A stretch of 64,000 nucleotides of DNA from Angiostrongylus vasorum. Lineage: Eukaryota; Nematoda; Chromadorea; Rhabditida; Metastrongylidae. Under the pieces are notes generated by a model. That model saw only the letters and a program-made list of their open reading frames with translations, was not told where the DNA came from and made no database searches. The first letter of the stretch is position 1; every line of letters begins with the position of its first letter. The translations under genes were made by a program, and so were the position numbers. The DNA is taken from the NCBI GenBank assembly GCA_018806985.1, contig JADANN010000221.1, positions 806,001 through 870,000 of the forward strand, in the 5' to 3' direction. Positions 11,346-23,800 of this stretch are shown piece after piece.

Positions 11346-11689
11346 GATTTACTTTGCAAACAGCTGAAATGGCTGCAATTCTGCAAGCTTTGTAGTTTGC
11401 TGTCTTCAGCGTTGACCAATCTGTTACTGACGCTTTGTGAATTCCCTCGTAGATCATAGAAGCGGCTGAATGCATATTTATTCAACGCAATGACTTGCAG
11501 AGGTATGCAGATACGCGAGGGCAATATTCTTCTAGTCTAAGACAACTATGGTAGCCTTTAGTAGAAATTTTCCAACACCAGGCAAATGGAGGGCATTGTT
11601 CGCTCTAGGGTCGAAATCAAAGCAATGACCGTTTGCGTAATGCAAGGCAAGTCTGACAATTCCGCTGCATGCACCCTACTAGTCCTTAC

Positions 11690-12370
11690 ACATTGTTGTA
11701 AAGTTTTTGTTGTTGTTCATGAGAAACTCATGGTGCGATGGCGAAAAAACTGAACTGGATGGTTCTCTGATTACAGAGACCACCTCATACGTGTACCTTG
11801 GATGTTTTATGATCACGAAAAACAACAAGAGGAAGGAACTGGACAGAAGAAGGAGAGCAGCATAGGCGGTATTCGTATCACTCGGTGAACCCACCGACCA
11901 ACCAACGGACCAGAAACTCAGCGCTTACATTTTTTGATTCAATAGTCCTCCTAGCGCTCTGTCATACAGCAAAAACGTTAACTGATACTTCAACCACGTC
12001 ACGAATACTGCGCGCCACCCACAGAACGCTTGAACGATATCTGCTGAAATTTAACCGCCACTCACAACGTCTAGCCGGAATGCTCAGCTCGGTTTTCCGA
12101 AACCTACCCCCCATTTCGGGGTTGCAGGAGAATGTACATCAATAGTGAAACACCGATAGGCCAGTCACATAACAAGGAGACAAATGGACAAAAAAGAACA
12201 GTGAAGTCGACTCCAACGGAATCCAAGCGTCCTCTTGGAGGGCCACCCAAATGATGAGCGGACGGGTTCGCGGCTAACGTCAACCATCTACACTCGCAAA
12301 TGACAAAGATTAGGATTACGGAAGGCGCCTGGAGGACGTCACCATTTTCGAAGCAGACCACCACATGTAC
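11690..12370 (+). mobile_element. RTE-type retrotransposon, 3' fragment (second family)
   Basis: Plus-strand frames give MRNSWCDGEKTELDGSLI, TETTSYVYLGCFM, ELDRRRRAA, then FDSIVLLALCHTAKTLTDTS and HRTLERYLLKFNRHSQRLAG, which are the post-polymerase C-terminal blocks of an RTE-like element. Later GGPPK and other tail blocks follow in a shifted frame. The diagnostic phrases differ from those at 441-910, so this is a second RTE lineage. Frameshifts and stops are frequent; there is no polymerase core. Confidence 0.75.
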
Positions 12371-12404
12371 GATGACTAGTCGAAAGTGAAACTAATGGGA
12401 ATTA

Positions 12405-13871
12405 TGTTGAGGCAGACACACCAGTGAAGAAGGGTCATCCAAGTACCAAGTGCTAAGTAAGTTTCTTTGTTGTGTGATTGCTCTGCCACATGTGTCTTCC
12501 TGTGTTGCAGCGAAACGCAAAATCCCAACCTAAAACTTGTGTAATTAAACCGTGATACGCATAGCATTCCCACGGTAATCATGTGATGAAGTTAGGAATG
12601 TATATACAACAAATTACAAAGTAAATTAGTTGAGTGGGCAGCTGTAGTATGTGTAAAAAGTATCACTACCAATGATGCAGAGTGTTATACAGTAGGTTTA
12701 TGAAGATATGAAACTGTGGACAGACATACTAATTATATAACAATATTGGTACAACTACAACAGCGTAAGAATTTACGTGATCATAGTGCAGAAATGTCAC
12801 GCCATGAAGGGGCTGCATTAACAACGAAGAAGCAGATTATTTGACACAACTGCTAGATGATCAACTCTTATTTATTACATAGCAGTTGACGATAATGATA
12901 ATATGTCGATAGTGCATGAGTGCATAAAGTAAGACTTTATCTAATATTTGTAGCGAAAGGAGAAGATTAAGTAGGAGGACTAACTGATGAGGAGGGGCTA
13001 CGGCTATCTTCACACGTCGTCAGAAGACAAGTGGGACTGCTAGTGGTGTGACTAGTATCCAAGCGAATGGTGGAGGTTGCAGGACCAAATCACGAAGCAA
13101 CGTTGCCGTGCCCAAGCGGTGTCAGTGTAGAGCAGGCGAGTGAGCGTTGTGTCAAGTAATTTCAGATACAACGGATTACATGATAGGAGTAACTAGTGGG
13201 AAGATAAGAACATGATTAATATAAGGATGTTAAAATGAAAGACAGAAAATACTTCAGAAGAAATACTCTCTCTACATTCACCCGACCCGAGTTATGTTGC
13301 AAATTTTATTAGCTTTAGAGGTAGTAATATTACAGTGCACAAGGGATTGTGAGAGTGTCGAGTAAACATACAAATAATACATAAAGAAATAACTTAAAAA
13401 AAATGAAGTAAGAGATACAATGCAGTTTGCGGTCTGATCAGTTCTATCTACAGGAATTCAGTGGTCGACATATCGACACATATCTACATTTTTAGCATGT
13501 GTAATTCTTGTAGTTTTCAGTTTCTCTGAAAATCTCGGCTTCACTTATAGGGCGGATCCCAGCACGTCACTCATTCGTTTTGCTCTCTCGTATTCGTCAT
13601 CTACTATGATCTGCGAATCTTCTTATGGATTTAGCTGTCGTATGTGGACTCTATCTTATTCATGAGTTTCGGTTCACTCCGATCTCGATTTTGACTACTC
13701 CGGGAAGTGTGGGATAGCTCTACTAGAGGTTTCTCGTCCAAGCGGACACATGGCTTTCCTAAGCACTAATAGTTCACGAGCTTTATCATGGCCAGTGGAC
13801 TCAGCCACACCTCTGTTCTCGAATCGCCTTTACCAGAATGCAGTCTTAATGCTGTATGTTGAACCAATTTC

Positions 13872-13909
<38 letters not shown>

Positions 13910-14340
13910 CTTGAGTAATTTCAACTCGTGTCAATGCTGATTATGTTTATTTGGCAGAATAAGACTCTTTCTTTAGACAGCACGGGTATCTCATCAGCAT
14001 ACACTAGTCGCACAGGCTGTATACAATTTTACAACTCTACCTGATTAGGAACTAATTCTAAACAACTTGTGCCGTCCATTACATCTTTCATTCTCTGCCA
14101 AAGAGAGGTGTGCCAGCAGTTTTCCAAATCCTTCTTTTCTCGGTGTATTGAAATCAGTAGGTTTGCATCCAGAAATGGAACACGTCCTTCTAATAGTCCA
14201 TATATTCATAATTCATTAGCTCCTCTCCGTTTCTTCAACGTTACCGGTCTCTATGAAACGCGTTTCTTTTGTCCATATCCGCTGTCTGTCTTAAAAACGG
14301 ATTTGTAATGTCACGCATAAAAGATCCACAAGAGTGTTTT
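12405..14340. other. No gene recognised; contains a (TA)n array
   Basis: No exon is supported. A (TA)n run lies at 13873-13909. The remainder is AT-rich with no repeat shared with other parts of the window that I could see. Confidence 0.35.
13873..13909. repeat. (TA)n microsatellite
   Basis: About eighteen uninterrupted TA units. Unlike the arrays at 48.1 and 61.4-61.8 kb it is not obviously attached to a SINE-like repeat. Confidence 0.95.
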
Positions 14341-14345
14341 TTGTT

Positions 14346-14594
14346 CTATATGTCTTCATGAACTGATCTAGTTGAGCTAGTGCGAGGTTGGTACAAGTTG
14401 TCGTTGTCGTCGTTGTTGTAGTTGTAGTTGATGTTGTTGTTATTTTCGTCGTTGGTCAATGGCTGAGGTTTCGGCGATTTCCCTTTCCTAACAGCTGTGC
14501 TGTTACGAGTGGGACTATTTCTGTTCTGTTCATGCAAGTAGTGATTAATGAGGCGCCACATTTTCGGACCACTCACCATGCACACTATTAGCAA
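14346..14594 (-). CDS. Possible C-terminal exon, Asn-rich, unassigned
   Basis: The minus strand is open for about 82 codons and contains GPKMWRLINHYLHEQNR followed by a Ser/Thr/Lys-rich segment (NRNSPTRNSTAVRKGKSPKP) and then an Asn/Asp/Tyr tract before the stop at 14346. The Asn tract comes from a GTT/GTC-type low-complexity run on the plus strand (14395-14455), which can create such a frame by chance, but the sequence before it looks protein-like. An acceptor-like CTAATAG lies at its upstream end. A tail following a last membrane helix is one possibility; no family can be assigned. Confidence 0.25.
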   Translation of the reverse strand: MLIVCMVSGPKMWRLINHYLHEQNRNSPTRNSTAVRKGKSPKPQPLTNDENNNNINYNYNNDDNDNLYQPRTSSTRSVHEDI

Positions 14595-14599
14595 CTGTC

Positions 14600-17500
14600 G
14601 TCGTTTTCATGATCCGATTTGTCTTCATTTAACGCTAGCCCAGGCAATAGAAAAGGTTTAGCATATTGTTCGGGGGTCTCCTATTCACTACCGATAAACA
14701 GCCGATCGAAAATGCTTTTTCGTCTGCTGCAAATATGATTCAAGTTTATAGAAGTTCATTTCGTGAGCACTAGTTAGTTGTCTTAACATTTCCAATTGCT
14801 GTGATGAATCATAAATATGGTGTGAAATCGACGGACTTAAAAAACAGGACAGTACCGGAAAATAGTTTATCTTACAAAATATCACACGAAACCTTACCAA
14901 AGAACGAGAGAAATGTGGTTGAGCGGAGTACTAGTTTTTTTAGCACGTACACACTTGGATGAGTTCCGAAAACATGCAGAATTACACCGAACTATGTAGA
15001 GGATACGTAGAACGTAAAAAGCGGCAAAAAATGAGCTGAGAAACGAGTGAAAAAAAAGCGAATTATGGATCGAAGGACACAAAAAAGAACATTACGATTT
15101 TTTTAGTGGATAAAGGGAGTTGGACGACCGGCATTGACATCAATGCACTCCTGGCGCCGCAGCAAATTAGACATAGCGAAGTGCGGCTTTAATGCATAAT
15201 TAAGCGCACCCGTTCATGTCTTGAGTAAAAAAAATGCAAAGGCAAAGCTTTAAATTTTGTCGCCTGTGTATCCTAGCCTTGGTCTATCACCAGTTTCCTC
15301 TTCAATCAATGCTAATTTCGTGCTCAACATTTTGTGTTAATGATGGGAACAACCTCAACCTGCTAAATGAGAGAAATGTTGTGAAAGGAAACGTACTCGA
15401 TTTCCTCCTCTGTTCTACCTGAAACGAAGCAGGTTTTTTTTCCTTTACACCGAATGAACCACCTTCTTCCTTTCGAATTCTTTAGACTAAGATTTGCGTG
15501 AATAATTGAAAACATGTGCTCGAACTTTGTAGAGCTCTGTGAATGGATTAGTACACAATTTTGTTCTAACCGTCATAGATACATTGATAGATATTGTGAA
15601 ATTCCACGGCGGGTTTTGGGGGAAGTTGTTCTCAAATTCCACGCATGCTATAACCACGTCGACGTCTGACGACAGTTCATATGCTCGCTTGAAGACACGA
15701 ATCTGCGACTTGAACTAAGCAAGGGATTTCTGATTCAGAAATGCTCAAGACGTCGTTCTACTAGTCAGGTCACACTGCTACGTCTGACAGCAGGGTTCCA
15801 GTATGGCAGCCTCATAAGTGCTTATATATGCTGCTCATGTCTTTGCTACCTGAAGATCTGTATCGTTTACGTTTTCTTCGATGTGAACAACCAATGATTG
15901 CCTGTTCGTCTATAGAGTCGACATAACTAAGAAGGTGATTTAGCCGTGTATCGACTTCATCTTCTTACAGGAGTCACACTGTATCGCAGAGCTGTCCTGG
16001 TGGTCAGTCACCTGCGTGGCGATTCACGGAGACATCTATAAGATACGGGAAGCAAACAACTATGAATTTGCTGAGATTTTTTTCAAAGTTTCAAGGCGAC
16101 GAAGTATTTCACGCTGCTTCAAAACTGTTCTGGGGAATTGCGATAGGCTTTATTTAGTCCACTAGTCCAGTTCGTTCAAATTAGGATATATGACTTTATT
16201 CTATTTATTCGCTGATTTGAATTTGCTTAAGATTATACGAGTTCTTTGATGAATTTTAACGTTCTTACTGGTTATACCTTGTCTGATAACATTGGGATAA
16301 GCAAAAAATCTTCTTATGAGGAACATAGGGCTAGACGTTGAGCACTGCAGCAGACCGCTGACTGTCTATGAAGACCAGGCAAGTGAGAAACTACGAATGA
16401 ACATCGTGTTTGTCTTCTTGAGAATAGCTAATGATATGCGCATCTGTATAACAAGCAATCGATACATATTTAAACGGAAAATATGCGAAAACAAAGACTG
16501 ATAATTCGTGATATGAAAAAGAACAACCAAATTGGCACAGTTACAAGGACTGTTCGGTGTACGATCTCACATTCCAGACATAAATTTTGGCAAGAGAAAC
16601 TCAAACAAAAAGTCAAAGACCCAAGTTATATTGCAGAATACATAGTATGTTCATATGTCTAAATATAGACCATTCAAAAAAAAACTCGTTGTAAGACATC
16701 GTATATAATTTATTAAGGCTTTTTAGTATATTGCCATATCAATGAGTGAAGCAAAGTTCAGTGCGTTATAACAATTCTTTGAAAAAGAACGGATATTGCA
16801 CTCGTTAGAGCTTGGAAAGATTTAAAGCGTTGTATAAGTGGCCTTGGATAAAGGGATATGACGATGTTATTATAAGCGTATCTGTGCCATATTAAGTGAC
16901 GTTGCCCGATTCGGCATTTGCAGCCGTAGGCGACTGTCAGAGTCGATGAACAGTGCCAGACTGCCTATAGCTGGCCGTCATCTTGTTCGTCGTCGTATGG
17001 TCACTGCTCAGATTTGTGGCACATCAGGCTCTTGCATGGGAAAGCACGGTGCTGCTCATCACCATTTTAGCAGCTCTATTGCTGAGTGAGTTATGGTGGT
17101 GACTACTATTTATCGTAGTAGTGAACATTTTGTATTAAAGGGAACAATTCTTACGTTTCGACAAGAATACCCCTACCGAAAAAATTTCTCAAATTTGCAA
17201 AAATTTCACAAAAACTCTTAAATTCATCCCAGAAAGCACAGCGAAGGTCAAATCGAAAACGTTTAGGGTTAGTGAAAGAGAACGGGGTCCTCAACAAAGC
17301 AAGAACCCTAACACATAGAGATTTAACAGTCGGCTCCATAATTTGAAAGCCTGCAACGTGTGATACACGTGACAGGAAATTTCTTACAAACAAATAAGCT
17401 TCAATGTAAAAAACAGGTTAAATGTGACCTTGCCATTGAATAGGAAGTCTAGATTACATACATCGCATACAAGGCGCTAAACCTTATGCAAATCATGTCC

Positions 17501-17690
17501 ATTGATTGTCGCCGCGAGCCAATCAATAGACAGGGATTGCATAACATAAAGTCATGAACGTATCGATGGATGTCTAAGACAACTTCTCATCAAAAAGCAT
17601 AACAATTAGCTATGGAGTTTGGATGCCGACCATGTAATAGTACTTATATACCAGTAGTAATGTAAAAGAAAAAAAAACGTTGCTGACACT
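14600..17690. other. No gene recognised
   Basis: Intergenic-looking DNA downstream of the ZP gene. The stretch 16900-17060 is more GC-rich than its surroundings but gives no recognisable protein in any frame. Confidence 0.35.
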
Positions 17691-17694
17691 ACGA

Positions 17695-17873
17695 CTATGG
17701 CATAATGTGAAACTTATCGCGTTGTTTCTGTGCATAACACAGGGAAACTGCAATTATAGAGCAGCAAAAGACGATAAGCGCTGCCAGTAACCAGAATCCA
17801 ATCATTGGCATGCAAATAGATGACGATTGAGTGGACGGTTGGTGAGAGTGAAGAGCTTCTGGCAAGTCGGCAG
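17695..17873 (-). CDS. ZP gene last exon: transmembrane helix and tail
   Basis: Acceptor TTTTTTAG, stop TAG at 17695-17697, 179 bp, phase 1. Encodes ADLPEALHSHQPSTQSSSIC, then the hydrophobic MIGFWLLAALIVFCCSIIAV and SLCYAQKQRDKFHIMP. A single helix followed by a short basic tail fits a type I membrane protein. Confidence 0.87.
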
Positions 17874-20800
17874 CTAAAAAAATCAATTCGATCTTTTTAA
17901 AAAATGGCTCGACAACGTAGGCTGAACGAAAACGAAGAAGCTTTTAGGCCAGTATTGTGCCCACAAATTTTCTGAATACTAACAGTTTCGTAAGAAGCAA
18001 CAGTGGTTCTCACTACTGGGCGGTAAAAACATCCCTTCAACACACAAATCATCTGGGAAGTGCTGAGAGTAATGAAGGAGGGAATGAAGCGATGAAAAGT
18101 CAATAACAAAGAAAAGACAACACTCTAATTCTTTCTTAATATTTCATAAAAAGTCTTTCTATTACTACACGAAGTTGAAGTTAAAGCCCCAAATGGAGAT
18201 GGACTGCATGAGACCGTTCCATAGAGCATATTAAAGAGCGAAGACTATGATGGAAAAAGACGATCTCGAACAAAAAAGTACGTAGAGTTGAAATATTGCT
18301 CCTGCTTTTTCGAAATGGTAACCAGACAGAGAGACGGAGAAGCAGACAGATGATAAGTAACACCAACATAACTATCCGATAACAGAAATGATCGAAAGCA
18401 CTATAAGTCGAAGGCAAAATAAAGTTAACCTTCTGAGAAATCTAAAAAGTATTAGCCGAGAGGCATGTGTCAAGGAATATGTACCGCTAATAAATAAAAG
18501 GAGAAATATGATTTTGACTGTTCAGATCACTTTCACCTGTATTCCCACTGTACGGTTGCGTACGAGAGCTCATCATACGACTGTTACGCAAAGATAAAAA
18601 ATGTCGAATCTCATGATTTGTAGGAAATAGAAGATATTAGGTGTATATAGTAATAGAATCAATAGGGAGGTAGGTAGCGCAGTGGTAGTACTCACCACAG
18701 CACATTACTGGTTCGACTCGACGGCGGGCTCACCAAGCCTCTCAACCCTCCTCGATAGGGAAACTAGCATAAGACTTGTCTTAGCACGGCTCCTTTTCCG
18801 AAATCCAAGTGGAGATGCTTCAGGCCGGACATCCCAGGACCACAGGGAGCATCAACTCGACTACGCATTCATGACAAAAGGAAAATCCTCAAGAAGCTGT
18901 CGATCCTCCACGTGATGCGCTCGATGCCCTTCGTGGATAGTGGAGGCGAGGAAATGAATCGAATATAAGAACCGCTGGGATCTGCACAAAAATTACGATG
19001 ACGGGTCGTGCGAAATAATGAGATAAGAAAAATAGAACCACTACGGCGCATGAACGACGCATCTTTGGTATGGTCGAGACCTAAAATATCCAGGTATTAA
19101 CAGGTGATCAGTTAAGAGTTTTAGTTATCAGTTTATTACATGGTACCACATAAAATTATTAAAAAGCCTAAGGAATAAATCAAGTCAATTCCCTGCTGAA
19201 ACATTTGCAAGAAAGAATAGATAAAATAGGACGACGCCGGATTTTCGGTCCGGTGAACTGAATGTGACGCACCTCGACCGAAGTTTCCAAGCAAATGAAA
19301 GCGCCTTTCTTGTTATATTTTCGCCTCACAATTCAGTTTTTGTGTTTCTCACTGGTATTCAATGCATTTTTATATTTTCTACGTGCCCTCTCCTTTCTTC
19401 TATTCATCGTACTATTTGAACATATCCGACTTCTGCATACCACGAAAAAAAAGTCCCCATGAAGCAACACCATTGACAGTTCACAGGATTGATCTTCTAT
19501 TAAGCTCGGCATTCCAATCTCAGAGAGCCAGGCCTGAAGAGGGCGATACTGCCGAAACATCAGCCACTGTTGTATAGTATGTGCTTTTGTACGGAAGTAA
19601 ACGCATGCTGTATAAAAATCTCGCGATTGCTTAGAAAGAAACGACGCATTTATAATCCACTACCGAGGTTAATAGAAAGTCGATCCTAGTAACTGTTGCA
19701 AGATATGCCAGCAAAATACTTTCGACTTGTGAAAGAAGCTCTGTTACTGAGATAAAAGATTGTTCTAGGTAGACAAGAAATAACTTTCCCGACGCTGCTT
19801 TCAATATAGAGTTGTGCTGAAGTTCATGTAACGAAAGGGACTTCACGAGATATGCGGTGAACCAGAAAACAGCCAACAAGTACGAGGAACAAAATGGAAC
19901 CACTCCGCGCCGCACTACAGAGCAAGCGGAACGAAATGTTCAGCGGAATGAACAAGTATGCGATGAAGGAACATTTTTGTGCTTTGTATTTGGAAGACCA
20001 CCCTTGTACGAGAATAGTTGGTGGTTGATATTGATATGCAATAATACTAGGTCTAATGCCAAATTAGCTACAACGAAAGTTCGGCAATATTTTGACTAAT
20101 TCACATAGCTCAGCTTCAAGGAGCATACTTACTTGCTTGGTACTTGAACGGCCCGTCCTCACTGCTTGTGCGGGCCGCAGCATAATCCCCATTTTCGGAC
20201 ATTTGCTGGTTAAGCCATTGTGGTTCCCAGGAATCCCGAGGTCAGCCTGGCCAAAGTCTGCCCCAGGTCTTCACCACACAGACAGCCGCAGCCCTTGTGG
20301 ATCAGAGGGAGATTTGCCACCATGCGACTAGCTTGATTCCAGGACGGTGAGGATCCTGGTATTGGTTTACTTTTAACTGGGCTTTCTGGTAGAATCGCCG
20401 GACCCTTTCTCATCTTGGGAGACCCTACCAGGAGGATGAATCCCCCCTGCTGTACGTCACACTCTAACACCCCAGGAACACCTCCCAGCCACGATTAGAC
20501 GGCAAATCGTTGGGAGGCTTCGAGGAACAACGGCAAACAATTTTTTTTACGCTTCTGATAATAGTCTAAAGAGGGTTGATAATACACCAAGAAAATCTGG
20601 GATCACCGTACTTGGGGGCCTGAGCATACCTGAGAGCTCGCGCTCACTATTAGAATTGAGCCCAAGTTTTTCACCATCACAGCCCATTTCTAGGACAACC
20701 TGCGTAGGATCGCATGCAGTTAGTTTGAACTTTGTGATCGACTCCGCTATCAGGCCAAAAGAAGTGCCGAATAAAAATGAATGTTAAGAAATGGCGAGAT

Positions 20801-23800
20801 TATTGACAGTAATTGGCTAAGCTTTTTTCAAAGATGTGCAAAGTACATTTCGTATATATATAAGTGCAGAATAGAGCTTTTCCTAGACGATTGCAGCTTG
20901 CAAAATCAGAGTTGGGTAAGTTACTATAGAATTGCAGAAGGTACAGTAAGAAATTCTATGCAGGAAATAAACGGCCGAAAAGGAAATCTTTTATAGATGA
21001 TGCACAGCATCCAGTTTGACCCAAAATATCATATGCAAACCACTTCGGCATCAGTCGTTTGAAATCGCAGTTGGTATGCAATAGCGACTAGATTTGAGTC
21101 GGCCAGTGTTTACTTTGACTCTATAGAAATACGTTTAATCCAAAGGCTATCTATCCTAGTAAACTCGACGCACTGCGGACAAAGCAAAGGTTATGGCTTA
21201 TGGAGGAAAAAACGACAATCAGCATGACTAGAGATGACACGTGTGGAAAACTGAGGTCATTAGTAAGAGAAAAGAGAACAGAGACATTGATTTCATTATA
21301 AGCAAATCTCTTAAAATGATTAATGAGCAGTGGACAAGCAAAGCATTATAGGCACAGGGTGCGAAGACAAGAAAAAGTCGAAAAAGCGGTGGCTCTTTAC
21401 AGAGTAGGTGTCTAGGATTCACAGACACTGTATGAATGGAAATATGATTACTCGAAGAGGTAGAAACACAAGAAAAACTGAAGAAATTTTGGAGATTCCC
21501 AGAGCGATGTTCAGGATTATGAAGTATCTACATTTAACATGAAACAATTCGGAAGGCGTGACAAACCAGAGCAGAAAGGATGAACTGCCCATCGAAAAGA
21601 ACGTCGTCATTATTAAAAAACTGACCGATGTCCTTGTCGATGATTGTGAGTTCCGGTGAAGAGATGTCGACGTCGACGGCTTCAGCATCGCGTCTACGCA
21701 TTTCACGCTTCAACTGCACCACGTCACTTTCGACGAGATCTCCCACTTGATCAGGTATGTGATTGGCACGGATCAACGAAACCGGTGTCGGTCGAACTGA
21801 CTTCATGATTTGAAGGCCTAGAAACAAAGACTTCTACGCAGCTGAATGCAGCTGAACGCTAAGTTCCATAGGCACATCATATAGCAAAGCTCAAGAGCGA
21901 CATTGGTTTAACATTGGCATTGACCAATAATTCACTTTCTTTCTTGATGAGCTAATACGAGACTGGAATTACAGCTATTAATACAGAATAGCTGACATTT
22001 CGACGGTTTCGCCTTCTTAAGAGCTTGGAAAGGTCAAGTTGACATGCAATATACTAAGCCGATCACCTTCATAACCTCAATAGATGAAATTTAACACAGA
22101 AATTTCCATTCGCGTAATAAACAGCCCAGGCGTACAGAGTATTACATGGGCACGAAATGTGCTTAGGTGAATGATAGCCCGAGGTAGGGGCGCAAGGTCA
22201 CATGTTATAATGAGACACTCCTCCTTGCCAATCATTTCTGGATCTTTGGAATTAATCTAAAACGCTTCAAGAGTTTTATGCGCTGATTTTTTGATTCAGT
22301 GCAAGGATAGTGATTTTTACTTCGAAATCTTCTCCATTAGGTTTCTGTATCCCTACGTGATCTTAGTGAAGCATTTGCTTTCAACTTAAATTTACCGAAT
22401 AGGTGTTGTTTTAAACGGATGCAGAGTGGTCTATTCGTTTCGCCAACGTATTCGTCCCCCACACGCTTTACAAAAGATTAGGTACACCGTACCCAAACTC
22501 ATGCAATCATCATTTCTACCGATAGGGCATACTTTACATTTTTGTGTTGCACATAAATTGGGATATAGGCCGTTACGAACTAACTGGCCTCTTAGAGCGT
22601 ACAGCGGTATTTCAGGCACTGTTGCCGATTTCGATATTGACTTTTAAATTCCTTCTTCGATCGAGAAGTGAACAATGAATAGGTCAAAGTAGGAAAAGCG
22701 GCAGGTTTAAAACCATTACTTTTTGCGCAATTGAAGATTGAATTATTAACATGTACTGTGTTATACTTATCAAAACTCATTAGTTAGCACCAACTGATAA
22801 TCTGGGATCTACTGACCCTTCAACCTTCAAGGTTAGACCCACCATTAGTTGGGTAGATGGGCTCATGGATAGATTAGCTTGCTTTATAAGCCTATTTTTC
22901 ATCCAGCTGCTTAAGCACACACCAGCACATCTCGCGAATACCCAAATGTCCCTGGATCGTCTGCATAACTGCATAACAGCGCATATGTTATAGAGTCCTT
23001 CGTCGTTACTGCCCTTTATACTAAGGTGTCGAATGACTGCAAGACATCCCATCTGCGAGCTTCTTGTGCAGCGCGAAAGAGTAATAAGCACGTACGGCTT
23101 TTTTGGTGTTTAAAAGAAGCTGTTTGTTATGCGAGTGGAAATTTAGGTATAATGTTTTATCTGTTGAGGTTAGGTAGGTGTTCGGCTAAGTAGACTGGAT
23201 GTGAATTTCACCTTTCCAGGCTTTGAAGAAAGCGAAGCAGCCCAAACGTCAGCTATTCTGTATTAATAAATGCCGTACTATCAATCTCGTGTCAGTTCAT
23301 CAAAAAAGAGTGATACTACCTCTATAATTCAGAATTGCTGACAAAGACCTAGTTGGTTATATTTGGTGTCTACACAATAAAAAACAAGAGAAAATTGGCT
23401 AAAAATCAAACATAATCCATGACGTTTAGGAATCAAACTATCATCTGAATTCATAAGGCCTAAACGTTTCCGAAACTGACCACGACCCCTCGCCTGAGCC
23501 TTCGATGTCGTTCAACTCTGAAATGTTGTTCTCAGAGACATCGGCGTTCATACGTACATAATTGCGCAGTGTCTGAGGGGTCGGAAATCCAGTCGCACTC
23601 AGAGAAGAAACAGTTGTCGTTGAAGCTGTAAAAGTATTGCACTCATCAGTAGTAATCGTGCCTTGCATAAAGTAGTCGTGGAAAATGGTAATCAGTTGAA
23701 AACTTTGCACAACATTTTTGAAAGTACTTCAAGATCTTCTTACAAAAAACGAAGAACTTCATCATATTTCAGATGAAGAAACGAATTTACGGCAACTTCC

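Noticed and set aside
23441..23710. Independent 89-codon minus-strand gene
   Set aside because: Only 23554-23625 fits the phases of the ZP gene; the rest is intron, and the downstream exons continue at 21.8 kb.
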